From Polytrichum commune (taxonomy: Eukaryota; Streptophyta; Polytrichopsida; Polytrichales; Polytrichaceae), in assembly GCA_950295325.1 (NCBI GenBank), contig OX485805.1, forward strand, positions 45,594,758 to 45,658,757: DNA of 64,000 bases, written 5' to 3'. Positions within the stretch are counted from its first letter, which is position 1. Each line of letters opens with the position of its first letter. Shown piece after piece: positions 47,081 through 57,394 of this stretch. The notes beneath the pieces were generated by a model that searched no databases, was not told the origin of the DNA, and saw only the letters and a program-made list of their open reading frames with translations. The position numbers were made by a program, and so were the translations under genes.

Positions 47081-48448
47081 ATGGGATGTGGGCAGAGCAC
47101 GAATCCTAAATGCTATTTGGAATTAGCAATAAATGGCAATGTCATAGGACGTCTTATTATTGAGGTTCGAGCTGACAAAGTTCCTAAAACTGCTGAGAAT
47201 TTCCGAGCACTCTGCACTGGGGAGAATGGCAACTCGTATGCAGGAACTTCCATACACCGAATCGTTCCAGGTTTCATAGCCCAGGTAAAAGTCAAGCTTC
47301 TTTTTTGTCAGCAGTCTACATGGTTCTCACTCTAAATTTCTGAAATTGATTTTCAAGGACACCTAGTACCTTCAATGTTCGTTTAGTGTCCTTTGCCAAC
47401 CTTAAATCTCAATTATTGACTGTAATGTCCATTGGTTCAGCACATCCATAGAAGTTGGCGAGGTTGCAACCGCACATAGAATTGTTTAATTTTTGTAAAT
47501 TGATTCACTTTTTGTGATTGTGGAACACCAGGGTGGTGAATGTGGGAAATCAATATATGGGAAGAAATTTGAAGACGAGAATTTCAAGCTCTTGCATAAA
47601 GGGAAGGGTGTGCTGTCTATGGCGAACACTGGACCTCACACGAATGGTAAAGCGCCATTCCTCAGAAACTTATGACGAAGTCAACTGCCTAATTTTCATA
47701 GTTTGCAATCAGTTAAAATCACTGTAAGTGGTTCTTCAGAAAGACAACAAACAGCTACTAATTTACAAATCAGTGAAAACCTCCTCATTTGTACTGAAGT
47801 CTTGTACAAGCAGATAGTTTGATACTTGTGAGTAAAAGACTTGTGGGCTGATTCTTTGGCTATATGAAATATGTTCTTTTATTAGTTCCAGAATCCGTTG
47901 ATTTCAGTGATCATACCTTGTATATATAAACCAATCTTTGTGAGTTTTTGGCAGTGACACAATTGAGACTTTGGATTTGAGGAATGTTTTTTCACTCTGG
48001 CACAGTCATAGTAAATTGATCTTTCATGTGTGATATCTTTGCAGGCACACAATTCTTCATCTCCTTGGGTGATTGTGCAGAGTTGGATGGAAAGCATGTA
48101 GTGTTTGGAAAAGTTGTTGAAGGTACGCTCTTTCCTTCGTGAAAGAATATCAAGAGACTCTAATGAACGATATGGATAAATTCAGTGGTTATCTATGTCC
48201 ATTGTGTAGCTTAACGATGCAATTCTGCTGTTAATATAGTCTTGAAATATGGACTTTAGATAACTTATTTTCCATCTAACCTTTGGAAGTGTAGGAAGCA
48301 AGTGGTTTAAACTGTCCAATATTCTCAAGAACTTGTATGTTTTGTCTTGTTTTAAGGTAAAGAGATTTTGGAGGCTTTGAATGACTTGGGCAGCACCGAG
48401 GGAACAACCAAAAGGCCTGTCACTATAGCAAGCTGTGGGGAAGTGTGA
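47081..48448 (+). CDS. single-domain cyclophilin (peptidyl-prolyl cis-trans isomerase), divergent, possibly lipid-anchored
   Basis: Cyclophilins catalyse cis-trans isomerisation of X-Pro bonds. Four exons (47081-47284, 47532-47646, 48045-48122, 48357-48448) with GT-AG introns and matching phases give 162 residues, close to the usual 165-172. The fold is covered from [18 protein letters not shown] to ITASCGEV-type end (TIASCGEV). The catalytic Arg and Phe are in HRIVPGF, Gln in FIAQ, and [15 protein letters not shown] and GKHVVFGKV follow. Two things are odd. The loop normally reading GGDF(T)...NGTGGKSIYG is shortened to [10 protein letters not shown], about seven residues lost. The Trp that contacts cyclosporin in CypA is Glu here (CAELDGKHV). 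The ATG at 47081 gives MGCGQS, a good N-myristoylation plus palmitoylation motif. The frame is open upstream, so an earlier spliced start is possible. Confidence 0.9.
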
Positions 48449-51009
48449 CGTCTCAGTATGTACATGCAAGTTAATAGATTCATACCTGGACAATCCCTAA
48501 TTTGTCTGGACTGTGAAAGTACTATCGTATACCTAGTTAATTCGTATCGATATTTTACCTATAGTCAGTCAAATTGCTGACACAACCTGTTTTTTCCACC
48601 ATTTTATTTCTTTATCAAAATTTCACGATGAGACAGAGGTTGCCCTGGTTGGTTGGAGTTACAAAGTGGACTTCTAATCAGTTTCCTTGGTGAGGATTTA
48701 CTATACTTGAATAAATTATTTTTTAGGTGAGTAGGGATACAACTTTTCCTTCTAGGGGTGCCTTCCAGAAACACTAAGATTTGGTTTTGGCAGATGGCCA
48801 CTTTAGCTGCTCAGGGCTACCTTCAAAGCAGATGACATCGTGCATAGGTGAGGGCATGTTTATGTACAGGCCATTTCGAATCTGAAAGACTGAAAGAAGG
48901 TTTTGCTGGCAACCTTCTCGGTAGCCTAGCTACTTTATGTCCATTTCATACTTCCATGATACCTTGTCTATGGTGTGACTTACACTTTTATCCTTGAATG
49001 CCATAACCCAGAAGTTTTTTAGTTCTTAATTCTTGGAAGCTGTAGTACATAGGCGGAGTTGGTTTATTTCCAGCATTTCTAAGCTGAGCACATAAAATCT
49101 CATTGTCGGGCCAGTTATATATATTCTATTCCTCGGTTGCCCCGTAAGTGTCACACTGCTACAAAGCTTCTCTAATGCTTTCAAAGCAAATGAGGAAGCA
49201 TAGGTTGGAGGCCTAAGGAGATGGTCTCAATGAATTCAAGTATGTCTTTCTACAGAGGTTGATACTTGTTGCTCTTGTTTTCCTTGTATAAATGAAAAAT
49301 CAGATGAAGGTGGGAAGGATGGTGAACTGGGCAGCCTGTGTTGGGAATAATGGAATGCTCTCAAAGATCAGCTGCATGTGCAGCGACGACACACAAAAGC
49401 TTATCGAATTTAAGTGATCTCTTTTCTTTGTGGAAGAAGAGCTGAAGTGTTTGCCTTCCAGTGTGCAGGGCAATACTGTCAGATCTTGTCCGGTGGACAT
49501 ACCAAATTATGCACTGATTGACAACAACTTGAGTGAAACTCTATTTCTGCTAAGGTATGTGGGCCTTATGTGTTCACTCTTCTTAATAAAACCTCTATAT
49601 TTGAGTGGTATATGACTTGTAATTAAGAATGACCCCAAAAAAAGGACACGTGGTACGATGAGATTGGAGTATGTGCTCAAAATGTAGACACCATTCATTG
49701 TTGGAGTATGTGCTCAAAATGTAGACACCATTCATTGTGGGAAGAGCCTATATGATCTCTTAAATAAGAGAATGGACCTCGTATTGTTTTTGCACCTCAA
49801 CTTTAATTGTGAAACTTGAAATGACAACGTGTGATTTGTAATTGCTAATCGGAGCGGATCAAATCCCATCTGACGGCCAAGAATTGTCTGTCAAGTTGGA
49901 ATTCCCTAATCAAGCAATGAGGTAGGGGTAGCAAAAGCTGTGTTTATTTGATGAACTGTGAAGAACTGGGCACACTTCAGCTAGAGACAACTATTTGGGA
50001 AGCCGGGCAGTCAGTTGGACGGTGGTAATGTGCAGCTAAATCCATGCTACAGCCAAGGCAAGCCACATTCTAAACATAATTCCTGTGTTTTACCTCAACG
50101 ATAAAATATGAGTTTCACCATAAATGTCTTCTGTCACGTTCAGATTTTTTACTTTTACTATTGCACCCACGTTTCCAAGGTTGCCTGGGCCGTGGAAGCC
50201 CAGGCCATGTGCCCAGCCCTTAAATTAGGGCCCTGCTCGGAGCAATTGGACGGCCACTTGGACAGCTTGATTTGGTTCTTGGACCACCCAACTTTACCTT
50301 CTACTTGCATAACTTATTGAATGGCTCTATTGACAGATCAGGATGCTCTGAGTTTAATATGTAAAGCTACATGGAGTGTGCAGTCAAGTTTGAATCTAAT
50401 TTGAGTGGCAACTAAGTATTTTAGGGAATGTGGGTCTTATGTGGTCACTCTCTTCAAATGGACACCTATATTTGAGTGGCAAGGTCTTAGAGTTAAGAAT
50501 ATGAGTGAACTATATGCTTAAAATAGAGGATGCTTGAACTAACCCTTATTTAGCATAAAGCATCCAAATTATATTAAAGATGGCTTTAGCAAACGCAATC
50601 ACATTGTCATAGATTTTTTTTTTCCCCCCTTTTTCTTCATTGCAACTTGAATTCAGTAGGCAATTATTTTCACCACAAGAAGTAGCTTCTCAATGCCATC
50701 GTATAGGCCACTACATCACAGCAAAGCCAGTTCCTTATAGACTTAATCTGGCTTGTCACAACCTGTCCGTTCCCATTTCAAGCATGTGGGCCCAAAATCG
50801 TCCTTGCTAACCCTATGAATCGAACCCATGTGGCTTCATTAGTCTGCAAGCGAATTACTCACCACTTACTAACTTCAGTGCTATTTGCAATCTCATGTGC
50901 CATGTTTCAATAAATCTAGCTAACTAGATTTTCAAATTAGCCTTTGTCGACCTTCAGTAGTCATTGACATCTCCTATCAATGCCCAACCTTACAACAATG
51001 TTTATGGTA
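48449..51009. other. intergenic region, no gene seen
   Basis: Holds the cyclophilin 3' region, a perfect 37-bp tandem duplication at 49664-49737, and related GTGGGNCTTATGTG...TATATTTGAGTGG blocks near 49.56 and 50.43 kb. No coding exon is recognisable. Confidence 0.45.
49664..49737. repeat. perfect 37-bp tandem duplication
   Basis: Two identical adjacent copies (49664-49700 and 49701-49737), each starting TTGGAGTATGTGCTC. With no differences, this is recent. Confidence 0.9.
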
Positions 51010-51517
51010 TTTATTGTCACTTATTATTTGGATTATGCAACGCAATAAGTTCTTATTCAACATATCAGTAACATGTTACATTCTCAGTAAAAAGTTGTAA
51101 CATTGCGTAACTTCGAATAGTAAGTGACACAAAAGGCTATAAACAGTATACACAAAAAATTGTATTTAGTGTCACTTACTATTTGGAATTGTACAATGCT
51201 ATAAATATTTATGAGATACCTCTTTTTTGCCAACCAAGGTCGAATTGGTTGTTTGGTAGTTATAGAACATTAACATCTTCACTTGGTTAAAATATATAGT
51301 AATAGCAAAAAATACCATGCTCTATCTCCAAATAGTAAGTGACACTAAATACATTATTAATGCAGCCACATTTACTATTTGGAGTTACATATTGCTGTAT
51401 CCTTTTACTATTAATTTTAGTTTTTACCAAGATGCCAATGTTCTATAATGACCAAATAACCTTTGTTGGTAAAAGATGAGATATACAATGAATAATTACA
51501 AATAGTAGGTGACACTA
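51010..51517. repeat. cluster of three CACTTACTATTTGG-type miniature elements
   Basis: Three adjacent units of one family: about 51010-51131, 51163-51351 and about 51385-51517. The middle one has identical inverted ends TATTTAGTGTCACTTACTAT, extending to TTGGA. The outer ones have diverged ends. Inner blocks such as GTTATAGAACATTAACATCTT recur in the copy at 30.56-30.73 kb. Confidence 0.78.
51163..51351. mobile_element. 189-bp miniature element with perfect inverted ends
   Basis: About 25 bp at each end are exact inverted repeats (TATTTAGTGTCACTTACTAT continuing TTGGA). No coding capacity. The terminal TTTAGTGTCA overlaps the subterminal sequence of the Tc1-like family at 12098-13755 and 52281-52583, which may indicate a shared transposase type. 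Confidence 0.8.
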
Positions 51518-51995
51518 AATGCAATATTTGATGTGATTGCCTCTATCTCATCAACAGTCGTAGGTTCAATAATCTACAGTCAAAAAGATATATGTAAATG
51601 TTGAAAGAGAAAGGGAATCTTCACTTTGACTTTGCATCTCATCTCATCTCTAATCTTGAAACTTTGAAATGATAATCTTTGTGTTTTGCAATTGCTAATT
51701 GGATGAGAAAATTCTTGATCCGATCCAATGGCCACAATTGTGTGTGGGGTTTAGAAGTGGGGCATTCATGCCCTCAATCAGGCCACATACGTATATATGC
51801 CTTGGTGCTCATAACATGTTCTTATAAGTTTGATATGATTGGTGGATAACATATAGAGTCTGGGTAAACTAGGAATAAGGATTTGTATGTATAGGGGAAT
51901 ATTCTTAAATACATGTATGCAATCAATTTAAGGCCAAGTGTAGAGGAAGTGTATAGATACATTTGAGTATTAGCATGTCCATTATGTACCATTAA

Positions 51996-52690
51996 GGGTG
52001 AGTTTCCATGTAGATCCCTCGTCCATTGAATCTAGATAATAGTGAGTTTGAGATATTCTCATGTGGATAAACATAATCTGTCAATTGACCACATTTTGGT
52101 GGTCTTCTAGAATGTGGAGGACCCTGGACATGGGCCGCCATACTTCCATGCGCCTACTAAAGCACTTCTTAACTTTGCCGGTCACTAAAGGATTGGAAGA
52201 CCAATGGTCTACAACTCCATTATCGGCAACATTGAGGAGGAGGTTAGTAGATAAGCTTGGATTTGAGAAGAAGAAAGTAGCTACACTAAATATGATATTT
52301 AGTGTCATATGGTATGTTATGTCACTATGGTAACTTTTTGGATGACGCTTCTTATGAAGGAGTGAACAAAAATTGTCATGGATGATTGAAATTTGGATGA
52401 AAAATTATTTGGCAAGTGACAATAATTGCAACATTGTATATCCTTAATCCCCCAACAAATCTCCAAGGAATGACAAATAATGTTGGGTTAACATTTAGCG
52501 TTGGTGACTCTATGCTGTGGTTTACTATTAGTATTGAGCAAAACAATTAGAATTGGTGACACTAAATAACATATTTACTTTAGTTGGCACATACAAACCC
52601 TACCCCACCAAATTCAATCTACATTTGGACGACTTTGTCCTTATTTCCACTAGAACATGGTGGGTGAGCATCGTACATGGAAACTCACCC
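51996..52690. mobile_element. Harbinger-like element with TAA target duplication, host of a nested Tc1-type element
   Basis: The left end is GGGTGAGTTTCCATGTA and the right end TACATGGAAACTCACCC, 17 bp exact. TAA flanks both sides (51993-51995 and 52691-52693). The interior contains a 303-bp Tc1-type miniature element at 52281-52583. Related sequence forms the hairpin at 34688-34786. Confidence 0.84.
52281..52583 (+). mobile_element. non-autonomous derivative of the Tc1-like family
   Basis: The ends CTACACTAAATATGATATTT and (reverse complement of the right end) CTAAAGTAAATATGTTATTT are inverted repeats. Internal blocks match the transposase-bearing element at 12.1-13.8 kb on both sides of the missing coding region: GTCACTATGGTAAC on the left, GTATTGAGCAAAACAATTAG on the right. 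It is an internal-deletion copy of that family. Confidence 0.82.
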
Positions 52691-52736
52691 TAATTGGTGA
52701 TACTATTTATGTTTAATGGTAAAAGGACTACCTATC

Positions 52737-53043
52737 CAGTGTGCAGGGAGATTTTTGGGCATAACCATGGAAAATCCTAGTGTTTTGAACACTGACATCA
52801 TCGATATGTGTTAAGGGTTTTGTATTACTTTTGTGGGTTGACTGATATAGAAACCTTGGCTATTCCAAGTCCAACTGGTTACATGTGAATCTTTCAATTT
52901 TATTTCTTCCTTCATTTTGAAGTATATTCTATAGATTCCCTCAAAATGATGGGTAATCCTCTTGGAGTTTTGAACTTCAACCCGTTATTTCTCAAACTTA
53001 ACCGGTTCATCTGTAACTAACTGCCGGTTCTCCCTGAGCCCTG
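52737..53043. mobile_element. diverged copy of the hAT-like miniature family
   Basis: Starts CAGTGTGCAGGGAGATTTTT and ends ACTGCCGGTTCTCCCTGAG. Several blocks are shared with the copy at 57049-57274, such as AACTAACTGCCGGTTCTCC. It carries extra internal sequence and no clean 8-bp duplication, so it is older or rearranged. Confidence 0.62.
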
Positions 53044-53865
53044 GCTTGCACAGAATCATAGAAATTCCCTGTTTTCTGTGCACAATTTGACCCTACAGTT
53101 GGTTCTTCAGAAGGTACCAAACCGTTACTACTTATGGCACATGCTTTATTTATTTATTAATTTTTTTTCTAAAATGTGGTTTTTTCTAGACTCAAGAACT
53201 AGCTTGGCGTCTACAAGCACCTAACACAAGTCTTTCTTTGAATTGGACCATCAAGTTGACATTAGCCTCCATCTCACAGAGGCTACTGCACTTTGCTACT
53301 CCAGGATATTTCCAGGGTTGACACTCCATGTGACTCATGGGAACCACGTGTGCCAAGGGTACAAATTGTTTTGGGGGTATTATCCAGGTAGCAAGCAATT
53401 ACATGACCCATTTCATTCGGTGGTTTTTTAACTGTGCAAATTTTGTAGTACCTTTCAATCACTTTGAAAGGCTGGGGCGAGTCATTTTCGCGTAGGATAA
53501 ATCGACAAGCGTGCTGTTGTGCCTTATAATTAGATTCTTGTTGCTTGTCCGATCGAGCAAAGACCATCTCAAAAGGTAGATCTAATAATTCATTGCAATG
53601 TTGTTTAGCCTCAAAACAATTACAGAACCCTACAACACGAAACATACGTACAGAAAATAGACATACATTCAAGAGCAACAAAAAATGCTTTTATTACAAA
53701 ATCATAGATCGATGATATATGGTATATACACCATGGTTTGCATACAGTATTTCTTACCAGTCTGAAGGTATCTTCAGTGTATTTGCCTCCTCCTCCTCCA
53801 CCGTTCCACCGTCACCGTTGCATCCACCTTCGTTCCATCCACCACCTCCACATTCTTCACGGTCC

Positions 53866-54400
53866 ATGGCCAACCGTCTTTGGGTTTACTGGATCACCGG
53901 GTTTTAGATTGTGAACATTTGTCTCCTTTGGAACTGCTTGTTTCGTGTCACCTGCTGCTGCTGCAGGTTTGTACGTGGTCCTCGTGAACTTTGTTTGGGC
54001 TATCTGTACCGAGTTCATGGTACCCAATGCCATCTTCCACAGTCGTCTTTGGGTCTGAAGCTTCATCGTCAGATTTCTGGTTGTGATGAGCGGCTGCCAC
54101 TTCTGGAGCTGCTTTCTTTCTTCTTCTTGTCACCTGCTACGGTTACAGGTTTCTGGTTGCCACCTGTATGTGTTGGAAGAACCGCCTGTGCCAGATGTAA
54201 GGTACACAATGTCATCTTCAACTTTCTTTGGCGTTGATGCTTCGCCGTGTTTTTGGTTGTGAAGTGCCATTGGGTTGAGCTTGTGGAACCGTATGGTACA
54301 GTACTACTATGTCATCTTCAACTGTCTTTGGCTTTGATGCTTCACCAGGTTTTTGGTTGTGAAGTGCCACTGGGTCGAGTTTGTGGAACCGGGTTTGATT
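53866..54400 (-). pseudogene. decayed coding sequence with four HNQKPGEAS-type peptide repeats
   Basis: On the minus strand four stretches read HNQKPGEASKPKTVEDD, HNQKHGEASTPKKVEDD, HNQKSDDEASDPKTTVED and HNLKPGDPVNPKTVGH. The peptide is conserved better than chance across units about 100-180 bp apart, but the units lie in different frames or are separated by stops. Either a repeat protein gene has decayed, or introns separate repeat-coding exons. I recognise no family. The motif is hydrophilic and rich in Lys, Glu and Pro. Confidence 0.4.
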
Positions 54401-56020
54401 TGGAACAGTCTTATGAGTCCTTTGGATTTGCAGTTGTACTAGTCATCACCGTCTCCTGCATACAATTTTTCCCAGAATTTAAGTAGGAGTTCCACACAAG
54501 CATGTCTTAGCAATACTTCCCTCTTAAGAGGTTGAATCTTAAGCTGGCGCAAACATACCATTCCGAATCTTAGGAGTTAGAGACAAGCATAATATTCTTG
54601 CATATTAAGACCCTGCAGCTTAAGAGACAAACATTCTTTCAAGTGGGAGTTAGACACTAGCATGTATCCTTTCGTATCTTTGCAATCCTTCCATCTCAAG
54701 ACCTTGAATCTTAAGGCACAAACATATCCTTTCGAGGAGGACTTAATCACAAGCATATACTTACATTTCAAGATCTTGCAACTTCGAGACATATCCTTGC
54801 AACTCCAAAGGTAGAATTAATGCTTGTTATCCTTCTGAACTACCTTCTGGTAACAGAAACATATATCTATATGCACAGGGGCCCTGAAGTTCATCACGTT
54901 TATCATGGGTGAGGACCCGCATGAATAGAAATTCATTGAAATAGCATTTGGTTGAGGGCCTGGTGAGATATGACTTCACACTACACTTGAGGATTTGTGA
55001 CCACACTACATGATTTGGGAGGTGTGTTGGGATGGCCTTCGGACACTTCCCACAATTTCATAGTCACATCTCTTGGCTCGTGTGTGAAGTGGCCCTTAAT
55101 TTCGATCAAAATGAAACCAATAGTGCCATGGCATGTGCCTCGGTTTGGAGTTTGGAGGGATGAGCGATTTTGGCAGACTCTAGACATTGGTAATATGTTC
55201 GAGCCCACTTTTGGCTTCAAAAATTCACAGTATTCTCAATTTAAGGAATACAATTATCGTAAAATTCGCAATCCTCCTCATTTCTATCTTCCTACACGGG
55301 AGAAATTTGCACTACCTTATACTTCTCTAGATCTAGCAGAGAATCTCTCAAGTGATCGGTTATGGGTGCCTCTACTCTATGCCCAAAAATCTCCCGGAGA
55401 CGAACTCATGGCACACAACCAAAGGGTCAAAAAAAAGGAAGAAAAATTCGTGTGCAGACAAACAATGACAAGTGATACGTTAGAGCAGGCTAGCAACCCA
55501 CATGTGGCCCACATTATATTAGGATAGGCGATATCAACAAATACACTCTAAACTCCATAATATCATGCTTGTGGCAACCAAAGTGCATGTGATATCAAGG
55601 AGTTCTATAGTGTTAGCATGGATGCATGATAAAATAGAATCAGTGTAGCATGTGACATTATGGAATAACACAGAGCCAACATTGTAATAATGACAATAAT
55701 CACAAAAATGACAATGTGAAGCGCGCGAGTGTGTGGTTTGAATTCTTTGCTAGTGTATTTTAATGTCAAAATCCATGATACATGGGAAGGAAACTTGACA
55801 ACAAGAAGTGAGCTTTAAACTTAGAACATCCGTTCCCTAGGGTTTTAGGATATAAGAGAAGGAGTGACATCAAGGAGCTTGATGTTATGGATTTTAGAGT
55901 GTATGTAGCTCAATTCAATGCTTTCGTATTCTGTATGGCTAGGGGGAATGATCCTGGACTAGGACCTTCTCAACAAAGGCAAGTTAAGAGACCCGCTTGT
56001 GGGGATGGGACATAGCACGA
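54401..56020. other. intergenic DNA with one long unassigned open frame
   Basis: A plus-strand frame at 54997-55527 (176 codons) is the longest outside the recognised genes. It shows no domain, no conserved neighbour and no similarity I know. The rest holds no recognisable exon. Confidence 0.3.
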
Positions 56021-56043
56021 CAATGAATGGGGAGAACCGACCA

Positions 56044-56379
56044 CTACACTCAATATGATATTTAGTGTTTGATTAGATTTAGTGTTATTACCACCCTATC
56101 TTGCTCAACACTAATATTCAATTCTTTGATAATTAGTGCTAGACATAAAATGCACCACCACCTTCCCTACCACCACCTCACCTCTCCTTTCATCATTGTT
56201 AATTTTTTTTCATATCCTTACTAACACTAAATTCGTGCATGCAACTTCCACATATTACCATAGTTGATATTTAGTGTTTGAGTTTACATTTAATATTACT
56301 TATTTTCATAGAGTTAGTGATATTTAGTGTAAGCGTTTGTATTTAGTGTATCAAACACTAAATATCATATTTAGTGTAG
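56044..56379. mobile_element. Tc1-type miniature element nested in the hAT-like copy
   Basis: The ends CTACACTCAATATGATATTT and (reverse complement) CTACACTAAATATGATATTT differ by one base, and both continue AGTGTTTG. The interior repeats TATTTAGTGT several times. It belongs with the family at 12.1 and 52.3 kb by its ends, although the interior differs. Confidence 0.75.
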
Positions 56380-56385
56380 TTAAAG

Positions 56386-56565
56386 ATGAACCGATTGATT
56401 TTGAGAAATAACTGGTGGAAGTTGAAGGCTTCAGGAAAATTACCCACATGAACCGGTTGATTTTGAGAATGAACCGGTGGAAGTTGAAGACTTCAGGAAA
56501 AATACCAACATGAACTGGTTACTTTTGAGAATTAACCGGTGGAAGTTGAAGACTTCATAAAATTA
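56386..56565 (+). repeat. three tandem 62-bp units containing ACCGGTT-like motifs
   Basis: Three adjacent units each read ATGAAC(C/T)G(A/G)TT...TTTTGAGAA, an AACTGGTGG/AACCGGTGG block, then AAGTTGAAG and CTTCA. The sequence is derived from the interior of the hAT-like element. Confidence 0.82.
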
Positions 56566-56985
56566 ACCATCAATTTAGAGAAATGTATGGTATATACCCA
56601 CATTCAATAAAGTGAAACCGAAAGATCACAACATGTAACCGATTGGACTTGGAAACACTAGGATTTCGACCACTTATGCCCAAAACTCTTCCCGGGCACT
56701 GCGGCACAGCTGCTCATATAACCGGTGGTTGCAATTATGGACTGGATATGCTGCAATTATATGGTTTTTGGATACCTGGGTCCACTATCGAAACTTGGTT
56801 CATTGACACATACTACATGTGCCTTTGGGCCGGTTCACATGGGGTCCGAAGTCCGAAGTCCCACTCATGTCACCAAGCCCCAACATGGAGGCAAAGTCCC
56901 AACTTTTGAGTCTTAAAATAATCATTAAAGTATGATTTATAACCTTTGAAGTTGGATCTTGATTAGTTTATGCACAGAAATCTCA

Positions 56986-57045
56986 GGGCTTGTGTTGAGA
57001 GTTGGGTCTAACTTTTTGCTTGACCTAACTCTCAACACAAGTCCC
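56986..57045. repeat. hairpin with a 20-bp stem
   Basis: CTTGTGTTGAGAGTTGGGTC pairs with GACCTAACTCTCAACACAAG (one mismatch) around a loop of about 13 bases. It lies at the centre of the GGGCCGG-type element. Confidence 0.88.
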
Positions 57046-57048
57046 AAG

Positions 57049-57274
57049 CAGTGATTGAGGAGATTTTTGGGCGTAATCGGTTAAGATCCTAGTGTTTGCA
57101 AGTCCAACCGGTTACATGTTGACATCCTTTGGTTTTTCTCTATTAATTTGAGGTATATTCCATAAATTCCTCTAAAGTGATCGGTGATTCTCTTGAAATT
57201 TTGAGCTTTGACCGGTTATTTTTGAAAGTCAACCAGTTCATTTGTAACTAACTGCCGGTTCTCCCCAATCATAG
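57049..57274. mobile_element. hAT-like miniature element with perfect 8-bp target duplication
   Basis: The element is 226 bp, starts CAGTGATTGAGGAGA and ends TCTCCCCAATCATAG. GTCCCAAG is duplicated at 57041-57048 and 57275-57282. Removing it rejoins the surrounding GGGCCGG-type element. It is the same length as the copy at 28971-29196. Confidence 0.85.
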
Positions 57275-57394
57275 GTCCCAAGCCTCACCTCCAAAAAGCA
57301 CTATCATGTAAGCTTCCGTGTCATACTTGGGACGTAAGATTGCACGGATTAATCTCAAGTGACTTGGGACTTAGGATTTGTGAACTAGCCCTTA

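Larger units (their letters stand above)
56021..56701. mobile_element. hAT-like miniature element, reversed and expanded
   Basis: Reads as the reverse complement of the 226-bp hAT-like copies. It begins CAATGAATGGGGAGAACCG and ends TTATGCCCAAAACTCTTCCC followed by GGGCACTG. It has grown by insertion of a 336-bp element at 56044-56379 and by a tandem expansion at about 56386-56565. No clear 8-bp duplication remains. Confidence 0.62.
56827..57391. mobile_element. GGGCCGG-type miniature element, split by a hAT-like insertion
   Basis: The left end is GGGCCGGTTCACA and the right end (reverse complement) GGGCTAGTTCACA. The right flank is TTA, the left TTT, consistent with an aged Harbinger-type insertion. 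It contains a central hairpin at 56986-57045 and a clean 226-bp insertion at 57049-57274. Without the insertion it would be about 330 bp. A relative lies at about 37.68-37.94 kb. Confidence 0.68.

Noticed and set aside
53283..53681. 132-codon minus-strand frame
   Set aside because: No family match that I know, and no splice-site or neighbour evidence. It may be part of the decayed repeat gene just upstream, but this is not supported.
54953..55105. possible GGGCC-ended miniature element
   Set aside because: Only weakly similar ends (GAGGGCC and GTGTGAAGTGGCCC) and no convincing target duplication.
54997..55527. 176-codon plus-strand open frame
   Set aside because: It is the longest unexplained frame, but it has no recognisable domain, no splice context and lies in transposon-rich DNA. 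I cannot support it as a gene.
56021..57274. one large fold-back element with ACCGGTT-rich inverted arms
   Set aside because: The perfect 8-bp duplication around 57049-57274 and the separate element ends show these are two independent hAT-like copies in opposite orientation, not two arms of one element.
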